Source: Ramlibacter henchirensis
Lineage (GTDB): Bacteria; Pseudomonadota; Gammaproteobacteria; Burkholderiales; Burkholderiaceae_C
Assembly (NCBI RefSeq): GCF_004682015.1
Contig: NZ_SMLM01000002.1
Coordinates: 620,001-684,000, forward strand
DNA length: 64,000 nt
Direction: 5' to 3'
Shown here: in pieces, positions 1-7,952 of the stretch
How the letters are laid out: every line of letters begins with the position of its first letter
How positions within the stretch are numbered: position 1 is the stretch's first letter
Position numbers and translations under genes: made by a program
The notes under the pieces: generated by a model
Told to the model about the DNA's origin: nothing
Databases searched by the model: none
What the model saw: the letters and a program-made list of their open reading frames with translations, nothing else

Positions 1-377
1 CGCAGCTGCGCAGCCAGCGCGGCGTCGGCTTCGACCCAGCGCGAACCCAGCACCTTGAGCCGCGTGCCCTGCGCGTAGGCCATCAGGTCGCCCAGTGACG
101 CGAGCGAAGCGGAATACTGCTTGTCGCTGCGGCTCGCCCGGACCACGGTGCCCACGCCCTGGTGGCGCGAGACGAGGCCCATGTCGCAGAGCTGCCGCAC
201 CGCCTCGCGGACGGTATGGCGCGAGACCGAGAACCGCTGGCAAAGCTGCGGCTCGGGCGGCAGCAGGCTGCCCACGGCATAGCGGCCGTCGCCGATCTCG
301 CGCGCGAGCATCGCGCTCAACTGCTGGTAGCGCGGCGCGTTGGCGGGCGCCGCCGACTCGCGGGGGGCAGCGTGCAT
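1..377 (-). CDS. GntR-family (HutC/UTRA-like) regulator, 3' end off the left edge
   Basis: The reverse strand from ATG at 377 reads 125 codons without a stop before the window edge. Residues about 17-80 form a typical GntR winged helix: the segment YAVGSLLPPEPQL leads into a recognition helix with VSRHTVREAVRQL and the wing GLVSRHQGVGTVV. The following residues (SLASLGDLMAYA) resemble the start of a UTRA ligand-binding domain, so the HutC subfamily is likely. The start lies 5 bases after the stop of the upstream SDR, so the two form one leftward transcript. It probably represses the divergent operon through the palindrome at 1213-1224. The ligand-binding half is not visible, so the effector is unknown. 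Confidence 0.88.
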   Translation of the reverse strand, partial: MHAAPRESAAPANAPRYQQLSAMLAREIGDGRYAVGSLLPPEPQLCQRFSVSRHTVREAVRQLCDMGLVSRHQGVGTVVRASRSDKQYSASLASLGDLMAYAQGTRLKVLGSRWVEADAALAAQL

Positions 378-382
378 GGCGG

Positions 383-1156
383 TCAATACATGTAGTGGCC
401 GCCGTTGACGTGGATCACCTGCCCGGAGATGAAGCCGCCCCGCTCGGAGCAGAGCAGGTCGCAGGCGGCGGCCACTTCGTCGGGCTTGCCATAGCGGCCG
501 AGCGGGATCTCGCGCTCGAGCTGTTCGCGCTGCTGGTGCGTGTACTGCGACCAGTCGCGGACCGTGTCGATCGCGCCCGGCGCGACCGTGTTGGCCGTGA
601 TCCCGTCCGGGCCGAACTCGCGCGCCAGCGCCATGGCCAGCCCGTGCAGCCCGGCCTTGGCCGTGATGTTGTGGGCGCGGTGGGTGACCTGGCCCCAGAA
701 GCCGTCGAAGCCGGAGATCAGGACGATGCGGCCCCATTTGCGCGCCTGCATGTGCGGGACCGCGTGGCGTGCGAGATAGAACGCGGCCGACAGGTTGGTG
801 CGCAGCACCTCGTCCCACTGCTCGGGCGTGATCTCCAGGAACGGCTGCTTGCGGCGGATGCCGACGTTCGAGACCACGATGTCGACCGAGCCGAATTGCG
901 CAGCGGCCGCGGCGATCAGCCGCGCGACCTCGTCGTCGCGCCCGACGTCGGCCATCACGCCCGTCGCTTCGCCGCCCGCCAGCCGGATTTGCTGGACGAC
1001 CTCATCGACCGCGGACGAGTCGCTGTGCCCGTTGACCACGACCTTGGCCCCCTGCGCCGCCAGCGCGACCGCGATCGCACGGCCGATGTTGCGGCCGGAG
1101 CCGGTGACGACCGCGGTGCGGCCTGCGAGCGAGCGCGGGATCGGTGCTTCAGCCAT
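383..1156 (-). CDS. SDR-family protein with the catalytic Tyr replaced by Asn
   Basis: A 257-residue classical short-chain dehydrogenase fold. The nucleotide-binding motif TGSGRNIG lies at 18-25, the structural NVG at 97-99, Asn121, the catalytic-type Ser148 and Lys167, and the C-terminal PGAIDT and GQVIHVNGG segments are all present. At the position four residues before Lys167, where nearly all SDRs have Tyr, the codon is AAC (Asn163, in AHNITAKAG). It may therefore use another residue or have lost normal oxidoreductase chemistry. It is co-transcribed with the GntR gene and diverges from a CoA-ester operon. The substrate cannot be named. The ATG follows the run CCCCC with no clear Shine-Dalgarno sequence. 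Confidence 0.85.
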   Translation of the reverse strand: MAEAPIPRSLAGRTAVVTGSGRNIGRAIAVALAAQGAKVVVNGHSDSSAVDEVVQQIRLAGGEATGVMADVGRDDEVARLIAAAAAQFGSVDIVVSNVGIRRKQPFLEITPEQWDEVLRTNLSAAFYLARHAVPHMQARKWGRIVLISGFDGFWGQVTHRAHNITAKAGLHGLAMALAREFGPDGITANTVAPGAIDTVRDWSQYTHQQREQLEREIPLGRYGKPDEVAAACDLLCSERGGFISGQVIHVNGGHYMY

Positions 1157-1178
1157 GGGGGAATCTCGAGCGGTTCAG

Positions 1179-1224
1179 TTGACGTCCGTGTCGCCGCGAG
1201 CATAACATGCGGACGTCCGGACGT
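1179..1224 (+). promoter_or_regulatory. Divergent promoter with palindromic operator ACGTCCGGACGT
   Basis: TTGACG (1179-1184) and CATAAC (1201-1206), 16 bases apart, look like a sigma-70 promoter reading rightward into the Bug gene. A perfect 12-bp palindrome, ACGTCCGGACGT (1213-1224), sits at the expected start point. The octamer GACGTCCG occurs at 1181-1188 and again at 1212-1219, 31 bases apart, so one copy overlaps the -35. On the other strand TATGCT (1204-1199) is a possible -10 for the SDR-GntR pair, so one operator could control both directions. Binding by the GntR protein is inferred from position only. Confidence 0.5.
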
Positions 1225-1281
1225 TTGCGGTTTTCTCGTGTCGAGGAGCCGCCGGGCCACCGAAAGAACCCAGGAGACTCC

Positions 1282-2250
1282 ATGCACCGACGCCACGCCG
1301 GCTTTGTACTGGCCGCCCTCGCCTTCTCGCTTCCCGGGCTGGCCTCGGCCCAGACCTACCCGGACAAGCCGATCAGGCTCATCGTCCCCTATCCGCCCGG
1401 CGCGTCGACGGACGCCCTGGGCCGGCTCGTCGGCCAGAAGGTCTCGGCCTCGATCGGCCAGCCCGTCGTGGTGGACAACCGCGGCGGCGCGAGCGGCAAC
1501 ATCGGGACCGAGGCGGTCGCCAAGTCGCCCCCGGACGGCTACACGTTCGGCCTGGGCACGGATGCCACGCACGCGGCCAACACCCACCTGGTGGCCAACC
1601 CGCCGTTCCAGCCGCTGCGCGACTTCACGCCCCTGGCGCTGGCGGCGATGAACCCGATCGTGCTGGTGGTGCACCCGTCCGTGCCGGCCAGCAACCTGCA
1701 GGAGCTGATCGCGTACGTGAAGGCCAACAAGGACAAGGCGGGCTTCGGCAGCTCGGGCACCGGTTCGCCGCACCACCTGGCCGGCGAACTGCTGCGCTCG
1801 CGCACCGGCGCGCCGTTCACCCACGTGCCCTACCGCGGCGGCGGCCCGGCCCTGAACGACCTGATCGGCGGCCAGATCCCGATGCTGTTCGCCAGCGCCA
1901 TCACGGTGATCCCGCACATCCAGGGCGGCCGCGCCAAGGCCATCGCCATCACCAGCGCGGCGCGCTGGGAGAAGATGCCCAACGTGCCGACCATCGCCGA
2001 GACGCTGGAAGGATTCGACGTTCCCTCCTGGCTCGCCTTCTTCGGCCCGGCCAACCTGCCTGCGCCGATCGCCAGCCGCCTCTCGGGCGAGATCGTGAAA
2101 GCGCTCAACGACCCCGAGGTGAAAGCCAAGCTCACCGAAAGCGGCTTGATCGTGGTCGGCGGCGGTCCCAGGGAGCTGGCCGACATGCAGCGCAAGGACT
2201 ATGAACTCAAGGGCCGCATCATCCGCGATGCCGGCGTGAAGGCGGACTGA
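1282..2250 (+). CDS. Bug-family (tripartite tricarboxylate transporter) substrate-binding protein
   Basis: A periplasmic solute receptor of 322 residues, the usual Bug length. ATG 1282 is chosen because AGGAGA lies 5 bases upstream and a Sec signal peptide begins at once (hydrophobic core, cleavage near SAQ-TYPDKP). Family hallmarks follow: PIRLIVPYPPG, VVDNRGGASGNIG, and SPPDGYTF. No TctA/TctB membrane subunits are in the window. It is the first gene of an operon with CoA-ester enzymes, so it probably binds the carboxylic acid that the operon degrades. That acid is not identifiable from the sequence. Confidence 0.92.
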   Translation: MHRRHAGFVLAALAFSLPGLASAQTYPDKPIRLIVPYPPGASTDALGRLVGQKVSASIGQPVVVDNRGGASGNIGTEAVAKSPPDGYTFGLGTDATHAANTHLVANPPFQPLRDFTPLALAAMNPIVLVVHPSVPASNLQELIAYVKANKDKAGFGSSGTGSPHHLAGELLRSRTGAPFTHVPYRGGGPALNDLIGGQIPMLFASAITVIPHIQGGRAKAIAITSAARWEKMPNVPTIAETLEGFDVPSWLAFFGPANLPAPIASRLSGEIVKALNDPEVKAKLTESGLIVVGGGPRELADMQRKDYELKGRIIRDAGVKAD

Positions 2251-2252
2251 AC

Positions 2253-3392
2253 TTGCCCGCCGACAACGCATCGCAGCTTCCCCTCGCCGGCCGCGTGGTC
2301 GTCGAGATGGGCCACAGCGTCGCCGCGCCCTTCGCGGGGCAGATCCTGGGCGATCTCGGCGCCGAGGTCATCAAGGTCGAGAAGCCCGCGGGCGACGACG
2401 CGCGCCAGTGGGGGCCGCCCTTCGTGGACGGCGCGGCGGCCACGTTCCAGTCCCTCAACCGGAACAAGCGGTCGCTGGTGCTCGACCTGCGCGACCCGAA
2501 GGCATTCGCGCAGCTGAACCGCCTGATCGACGAGCGCGCGGACGTGGTGCTGCAGAACATGCGCCCGGGCCAAGTGGACACGCTCGGTCTCGATGCCGCG
2601 ACGCTGCGCGCGCGAAAGCCTTCGCTGGTGTACTGCAACCTGGGCGCCTTCGGCTCCGTCGGGCCGCTGGCCGACCGGCCCGGCTACGACCCGCTGATGC
2701 AGGCCTTCAGCGGCATCATGAGCGTGGTCGGCGAGCCGGGCGGCAATCCGGTTCGGGTCGGTCCTTCGATCGTGGACATGGGCGCCGGCATGTGGGCGGC
2801 GCTCGGCATCGTCTCGCTGCTGATGCGCCGGCAGTCCACCGGCGAAGGCGGGCTGGTGGACGTCTCGCTGTTCGAGACCGCCGCCACCTGGATGACGATG
2901 TATTCCGCGCAATACCTCGCCAGCGGCCGGCTGCCCGGCAAGAACGGCTCGGGCCAGGTGGGCATCGTGCCGTACCGCGCCTACCGCACCGCGGACGGCG
3001 ACCTGGTGGTGGCGGCCGGCAACAACGACCTGTTCCGCCGCCTGTGCAAGGTGCTGGACGAGCCCGGCTGGCCGGAGGACCCGCGCTTCGCCGACAACCC
3101 CTCGCGCGTGGAAAACGCCGCGCTGCTGTACGGGATGCTGGAGAAGCACTTCGAGCGCCGCACCAGCGGCGAGTGGATCGAGCTGCTGGACCGGGCGGGC
3201 ATCCCCTGCGCGCCGGTGCAGGACGTGGCCGGCATGCTGCGGCATCCGCAGACCGAGGCGCTCGGCATGCTGCAACCGGTGCCGGGCAGTTCCATCCCCC
3301 TGCTGGGCCTGCCGATCCGCTTCGACGGCGAGCGGCCCGCGCCGCGCAGTGCATCGCCTGCGTTGGGCGAGATGAACGCGAGCCTCGAATGA
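2253..3392 (+). CDS. Class III (CaiB/BaiF) CoA-transferase
   Basis: A 379-residue family III CoA-transferase, probably moving CoA from succinyl-CoA or a similar donor to the free acid brought in by the upstream receptor. Visible marks are LAGRVVVEMGHSVAAPFAG, ILGDLGAEVIKVEKP, the NRNKRSLVLDLRDP segment, and GYDPLMQAFSG with the conserved catalytic-type Asp of the family. The only start that keeps the conserved N-terminal strand is TTG 2253, two bases after the Bug stop, which implies translational coupling. It ends in a 4-base overlap with the crotonase gene. Confidence 0.9.
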   Translation: MPADNASQLPLAGRVVVEMGHSVAAPFAGQILGDLGAEVIKVEKPAGDDARQWGPPFVDGAAATFQSLNRNKRSLVLDLRDPKAFAQLNRLIDERADVVLQNMRPGQVDTLGLDAATLRARKPSLVYCNLGAFGSVGPLADRPGYDPLMQAFSGIMSVVGEPGGNPVRVGPSIVDMGAGMWAALGIVSLLMRRQSTGEGGLVDVSLFETAATWMTMYSAQYLASGRLPGKNGSGQVGIVPYRAYRTADGDLVVAAGNNDLFRRLCKVLDEPGWPEDPRFADNPSRVENAALLYGMLEKHFERRTSGEWIELLDRAGIPCAPVQDVAGMLRHPQTEALGMLQPVPGSSIPLLGLPIRFDGERPAPRSASPALGEMNASLE

Positions 3393-4186
3393 GCCATCCC
3401 GATTACGCCACCCTGAAGCTTTCCGCCGGCGGGCCGCACCTGCTGGTCGTCACGCTCAACCGGCCCGACGCGCTCAATGCGATCAACACGCAGATGGGCC
3501 GCGACATGCTGGACCTGTGGACGCGGCTGACCGCCGACACGGGCGACACGCGCTGCGTGGTGCTGACCGGCGCGGGCGACCGGGCCTTCTGCGCCGGCGG
3601 CGACCTGAAGGAGCGCCACGGCATGACCGACGAGCAATGGCGGGCGCAGCACGAGATCTTCGAGCGCTCGTTCTTCGCGCTGCTGGACGTGCCGGTGCCG
3701 GTGATCGCCGCGGTCAACGGCCATGCCTATGGCGGCGGCTTCGAGACGGCCCTGGCCTGCGACTTCATCTACGCGGCCCGCAATGCGCGGCTGGCCCTGT
3801 CCGAGACGCGCCTGGGCATCATGCCCGGCGGCGGCGGCACGCAGACGCTGGCGCGCGCGGTCGGCGAGCGCCGCGCCAAGGAGCTGATCCTGCGCGCGCA
3901 GGCGTTCGACGCGGAACAAGGCCTGCAGTGGGGACTGGTGAACCACCTGAGCGAGCCGGGCCGCGTCCTCGACGATGCCCTCGCCGCGGCCACGGACATC
4001 GCGCGCAACGGACCGCTCTCGGTCCGCCAGGCGAAGAAATCGATCCACTTCGGCCTGCAGGGCGACCTGCGGACCGGCTGCCGCTTCGAGATCGAAGCCT
4101 ACAACCGCCTCGTGTCCTCGCAAGACCGGCACGAGGGCGTGCGCGCCTTCAACGAGAAGCGCGCGCCGAACTTCCAGGGACGATGA
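3389..4186 (+). CDS. Enoyl-CoA hydratase, methylglutaconyl-CoA hydratase-like
   Basis: A 265-residue crotonase. The oxyanion-hole segments RAFCAGGDLKE and NGHAYGGGFE are intact. Both glutamates used by true hydratases are present, in GGGFETALACD and in LSETRLGIMPGGGGTQ, so hydratase rather than isomerase activity is expected. ATG 3389 overlaps the CoA-transferase stop (ATGA). Because an HMG-CoA-lyase family gene follows directly, a 3-methylglutaconyl-CoA or itaconyl/mesaconyl-type substrate is the natural guess. That is an inference from context. Confidence 0.9.
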   Translation: MSHPDYATLKLSAGGPHLLVVTLNRPDALNAINTQMGRDMLDLWTRLTADTGDTRCVVLTGAGDRAFCAGGDLKERHGMTDEQWRAQHEIFERSFFALLDVPVPVIAAVNGHAYGGGFETALACDFIYAARNARLALSETRLGIMPGGGGTQTLARAVGERRAKELILRAQAFDAEQGLQWGLVNHLSEPGRVLDDALAAATDIARNGPLSVRQAKKSIHFGLQGDLRTGCRFEIEAYNRLVSSQDRHEGVRAFNEKRAPNFQGR

Positions 4187-4187
4187 G

Positions 4188-5141
4188 ATGGACAACGGCA
4201 ACGACGTGCTCGTGCGCGAGGTGGGGCTGCGCGACGGGCTGCAGATGGTCTCCACCTTCGTGCCGACCGAAGCCAAGCTGGCGTGGATCCGCGCGGAGCT
4301 GGCGGCCGGCGTGGGCGAGATCGAGGTCACCTCGTTCGTGCCGCCCAAGCTGATCCCGCAGTTCGCCGACGCCGAACAGGTGGCGGTGGAAGCGATGAAG
4401 CTGCCGGGCCTGACGGTGATGACCCTGGCGCCCAACCTGCGAGGCGCGGAGCGCGGCTTCGCGCTGGGCGTGCACAAGGTCGACTACGTGGTTTCCGTCA
4501 GCCGCACGCACAACCTGAAGAACGTGCGCCGCGAACGCGAAGCCTCGCTGGAGGACTTCAAGCGGATCGTGCAAGCGCGCGATGCGGCCGGCCTGAAGGC
4601 GCGGACGCAGCTGGCCGCAGGCCTGTCCACCGCGCTCGGGTGCTCGTACGAAGGCCGCATCGAGGTCGACGAGGTGCGGCAATGCGCCGCGTTCCTGGCC
4701 GAGGCCGGGGCTGACGAGATCATGGTCGCGGATACCGTGGGCTATGCCGATCCGAAGCAGGTGCGCGAGGTCTTCCGGGCCGTGCTGGCGGAAACGGGCG
4801 ACATCCCGGTCGCCGCGCATTTCCACGACACGCGCGGCACCGGCCTCGCCAACGTTTCCGCGGCGCTGGACTGCGGCATCCGCCGCTTCGATGCATCGCT
4901 CGGGGGATTGGGCGGCTGCCCTTATGCGCCGGGCGCCAGCGGCAACATCGTCATGGAAGACCTCTGCTTCATGCTGGATTCCATGGGCCTGCGCACCGGC
5001 GTCGACCTGGGCCGGCTGCTCGAAGTGCGGCGCATCCCCGCGGAGCACCTGGGCGAATCCACCCTCACCGGCGCCCTCGCGCGCGCCGGGCTCCCCCGCC
5101 ACTACCGCACCGCCGCGGAGCGCGCGGCCGCCGTGCACTGA
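4188..5141 (+). CDS. HMG-CoA lyase family protein
   Basis: A 317-residue TIM-barrel lyase of the DRE-TIM family. REVGLRDGLQ at residues 10-19 is the metal and substrate-binding N-terminal motif, HFHDTRG supplies the metal-binding histidines, and GLGGCPYAPGASGN is the HMGL signature with its catalytic Cys. The expected reaction is cleavage of a 3-hydroxy-3-methyl-acyl-CoA (HMG-CoA to acetoacetate and acetyl-CoA). Citramalyl-CoA or a related C5-C6 ester is possible, since paralogues of this family vary. It starts one base after the crotonase stop and belongs to the same operon. Confidence 0.92.
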   Translation: MDNGNDVLVREVGLRDGLQMVSTFVPTEAKLAWIRAELAAGVGEIEVTSFVPPKLIPQFADAEQVAVEAMKLPGLTVMTLAPNLRGAERGFALGVHKVDYVVSVSRTHNLKNVRREREASLEDFKRIVQARDAAGLKARTQLAAGLSTALGCSYEGRIEVDEVRQCAAFLAEAGADEIMVADTVGYADPKQVREVFRAVLAETGDIPVAAHFHDTRGTGLANVSAALDCGIRRFDASLGGLGGCPYAPGASGNIVMEDLCFMLDSMGLRTGVDLGRLLEVRRIPAEHLGESTLTGALARAGLPRHYRTAAERAAAVH

Positions 5142-5157
5142 ACGACAGCGACCACTG

Positions 5158-6348
5158 ATGAACACGACCCACGACACCGCCCACGTCTCCCTGGACCTCG
5201 GCGAGGACTATCCCGAGATCCGCGAAAGCGTGCGCCGCATCTGCTCCGACTTCCCGGGCGCCTACTGGCGCGACCTCGACGAACGCGAGGCCTACCCCGC
5301 GGAGTTCGTCAAGGCCATGACCGAGGCGGGCTACCTGGCATCGCTGATCCCCGAGGAATACGGGGGCGCCGGACTTCCCCTGCGCGCAGCCGGCGTCGTG
5401 CTGGAGGAGATCCATGCCAGCGGCGGCAACGCCGGAGCCACGCACGCCCAGATGTACACCATGGGCACGGTGCTGCGCCACGGCAGCGCCGCGCAGAAGG
5501 AGCGCTACCTGCCCAAGATCGCCTCGGGCGAACTGCGGCTGCAGGCCTTCGGCGTGACCGAGCCGACCAGCGGCACCGACACCACGAAGCTGAAGACGCG
5601 CGCGGAGCGCCAGGGCGACCACTACGTGATCAACGGCCAGAAGATCTGGACCTCGCGCGCCCTCTACTCCGACCTGATGCTGCTGCTGGCGCGCACCACG
5701 CCGCTGGAGCAGGTCACCAAGCGAACCGACGGTCTGTCCGTGTTCCTGGTCGACATGCGGCAGGCGGTCGGCAACGGCATGACCATCCGGCCGATCAAGG
5801 CCATGATCAACCACAACACGACCGAGGTGTTCTTCGACAACCTGCGCATCCCCGCCGACAGCCTGATCGGCGAGGAAGGCAAGGGCCTGCGCTGCATCCT
5901 CGACGGCATGAACGCCGAGCGGATCCTGGTCTCGCATGAATCCCTGGGCGATGCCAAGTGGTTCACCCGAACCGCCGTGCGCTATGCTAACGACCGCGTC
6001 GTGTTCGACCGCCCGATCGGCAAGAACCAGGGCATCCAGTTCCCGATCGCCAAGGCCTACGCCCAGACGCAGGCTGCCGAGCTGATGCTGCGCAAGGCCG
6101 CCGCGATGTTCGAGGCGGGCCAGCCCTGCGGCGAATACGCGAACCTCTCCAAGCTGCTGACGGCCGAGGCGGCCTGGGAAGCGGGCGAAGCGTGCATGCA
6201 GACGCACGGCGGCTTCGCCTATGCGCGCGAGTACGACATCGAGCGCAAGTGGCGAGAGGCGCGGGTGCAGCGCACGGCGCCGATCTCGACCAACCTGATC
6301 CTGTCGTACATCGCCGAGCATGTGCTCGGCCTGCCGCGGTCCTACTGA
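5158..6348 (+). CDS. Acyl-CoA dehydrogenase
   Basis: A 396-residue FAD-dependent acyl-CoA dehydrogenase. The N-terminal helical domain, the FAD motif AFGVTEPTSGTDT, the beta-domain INGQKIWTS and the C-terminal QTHGGFAYAREYDIERKWRE region are all in order. The MCAD-type catalytic Glu near the C-terminus is absent (QRTAPISTN); an isovaleryl-CoA-dehydrogenase-type base in NAERI is more likely. It would oxidise the acyl-CoA made by the CoA-transferase before hydration and lyase cleavage. The start is 16 bases after the lyase gene. Confidence 0.92.
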   Translation: MNTTHDTAHVSLDLGEDYPEIRESVRRICSDFPGAYWRDLDEREAYPAEFVKAMTEAGYLASLIPEEYGGAGLPLRAAGVVLEEIHASGGNAGATHAQMYTMGTVLRHGSAAQKERYLPKIASGELRLQAFGVTEPTSGTDTTKLKTRAERQGDHYVINGQKIWTSRALYSDLMLLLARTTPLEQVTKRTDGLSVFLVDMRQAVGNGMTIRPIKAMINHNTTEVFFDNLRIPADSLIGEEGKGLRCILDGMNAERILVSHESLGDAKWFTRTAVRYANDRVVFDRPIGKNQGIQFPIAKAYAQTQAAELMLRKAAAMFEAGQPCGEYANLSKLLTAEAAWEAGEACMQTHGGFAYAREYDIERKWREARVQRTAPISTNLILSYIAEHVLGLPRSY

Positions 6349-6355
6349 GCGCCGC

Positions 6356-7720
6356 ATGGGCCTGACGCAGGAACTCGCCCGCTTCGTGGCCGGGCTCGAT
6401 GCAGCCGCGATCCCGGCGCAAGCGATCCCCACCGTGCGCCGCGGGATCGCCGATTGCGTCGGCGTTGCGTTCGCCGGGGCGAATGAGCCGGTCGCCGGCC
6501 ACGCCATGGCGCTCGTGGACGCCGCGGCGGCAGGTGCCTCGCGCATCTGGACCCGGCCGGAGTCGGTGGCAGCGGCCGATGCGGCCCTGGTGAATGCCAC
6601 GATCGCCCATGCCCTGGACTTCGACGACACGGGGCTGGATGGCCACCCGAGCGTGGTGCTCGCGCCGGTGGTGCTGGCCGAGGCGGAGCGGCTCGGCCGC
6701 TGCTGGCGCGATGCGGTCACCGCATACGTGGCCGGCTATGAAACCTGGGCCGAGCTGATCGGGCGCGACCAGGACAAGCACCACGGCAAGGGCTGGCATC
6801 CCACGGCGGTGTTCGGCGTGGTCGCCGGCGCGGCCGCCGCCGCTTGCCTGCGCCGCCTGCCCGCGGAACTCGTGAGCGATGCGCTCGGGATCGCGGCGTC
6901 GATGGCGGGCGGCCTGGTCGCCAACTTCGGTTCGATGACCAAACCGCTGCAGGTCGGCTTCGCGGCGCGCAATGCGATCGTCGCGGCCTCGCTCGCGGAG
7001 CGAGGCGTGACCGCTGCGGACGATGCGCTGGAAAGCCCGCGCGGGTTGCTGGCTGCACTGTCGCCGGCCGGTCGCGTGCGGCTCGATGGACCCTCCGGCG
7101 CGGGGCGCGAGTGGCAGATCGTGCGCCAGGGACTGAACGTCAAGCGCTACCCGACCTGCTATGCGACGCACCGCATCATCGATGCGGCGCTGGCCCTGCA
7201 TCCGCACGTGTCGGACCGGATCGGCGAAATCGAGGAAGCCGTCGTCGAGATCGGCGAGCTGCAGGCCGCCATGCTGCGATCCAGCCGGCCCGAGACCGCC
7301 CTGGACGCCAAGTTCAGTGCGCAGTACACGGTGGCCTGCGCCCTGGCGCGCGGCCACGTGGATCTGCAGGACCTTACCGACGAAACCGTGAAGGCGCCCG
7401 ACGTGCAGCAGCTGCTGCGCAAGGTGCGTGTGGCAACGCAGGCCGAGCGCGATCCGCTCGAGCCGCTCTTCTCGCCGCAGGATCGGCTGATCGTCCGCCT
7501 GCGCGACGGCTCCAGGCTCGAGGCCGAACCGGTGCACCGGGCGTTGGGGCATGCCAGCCGTCCCATCGGCGACGCGGCGCTGCGGCAGAAGTTCCTCACG
7601 TGCGCTTCCCTGATGCTGGAGGGCGCGGTGGCGGACGCGTGGTGGGCGTCGGTCATGGCCGCAGAGGACGCTCGAGTCCGCTGGCCCGCTGCGCCGCAGC
7701 AGCGACCCGGTGTGATCTAA
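6356..7720 (+). CDS. MmgE/PrpD family protein
   Basis: A 454-residue member of the 2-methylcitrate dehydratase/aconitate decarboxylase fold. Family marks are the N-terminal DCVGVAFAGA segment, ALDFDDT, GYETWAELIG, GWHPTAVFG, and the mid-protein KRYPTCYATH motif. Known members dehydrate 2-methylcitrate, decarboxylate cis-aconitate or isomerise related tricarboxylic acids. Here it closes an operon for CoA esters, so it may process an upstream carboxylic acid. It is 7 bases after the ACAD stop and is the last gene before the riboswitch. Confidence 0.85.
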   Translation: MGLTQELARFVAGLDAAAIPAQAIPTVRRGIADCVGVAFAGANEPVAGHAMALVDAAAAGASRIWTRPESVAAADAALVNATIAHALDFDDTGLDGHPSVVLAPVVLAEAERLGRCWRDAVTAYVAGYETWAELIGRDQDKHHGKGWHPTAVFGVVAGAAAAACLRRLPAELVSDALGIAASMAGGLVANFGSMTKPLQVGFAARNAIVAASLAERGVTAADDALESPRGLLAALSPAGRVRLDGPSGAGREWQIVRQGLNVKRYPTCYATHRIIDAALALHPHVSDRIGEIEEAVVEIGELQAAMLRSSRPETALDAKFSAQYTVACALARGHVDLQDLTDETVKAPDVQQLLRKVRVATQAERDPLEPLFSPQDRLIVRLRDGSRLEAEPVHRALGHASRPIGDAALRQKFLTCASLMLEGAVADAWWASVMAAEDARVRWPAAPQQRPGVI

Positions 7721-7728
7721 TCCGGTCC

Positions 7729-7856
7729 CACGAAGGGGAGTAGCTCCCCGGCCCGCCGCGCCCCGCGGCGGCCGATCGGCGTGTCGTCAATACGGAGCCC
7801 GCGCGGCTTCCGGCGCGCCGGGCCCGACTTCAAGCAAGCCGAGCAAGACCTTCGAA
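7729..7856 (+). promoter_or_regulatory. yybP-ykoY manganese riboswitch upstream of TerC
   Basis: The conserved sequence blocks of the yybP-ykoY class appear in the correct order. GGGGAGTAGC is at 7735-7744, CGTCAATACGG at 7784-7794 and AGCAAGACCTT at 7842-7852. The closing helix P1 can form between CGAAGG (7731-7736) and CCTTCG (7849-7854). The middle holds GC-rich arms. Known members bind Mn2+ and control TerC-family exporters, which is exactly the downstream gene. The expression platform lies in 7857-7952. CCCGG-TG-CCGGG near 7913-7924 could be part of it, but no U-tract terminator is seen, so control of translation is plausible. Confidence 0.9.
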
Positions 7857-7952
7857 CAGCGGCCCTGCACCGGGCCCGTTCGAGGCTCAGGCGCCGCTCG
7901 CGTCCTCGTTCCCGGTGCCGGGTCGTCCATTCACGACTGACCTGGAGCTCAC

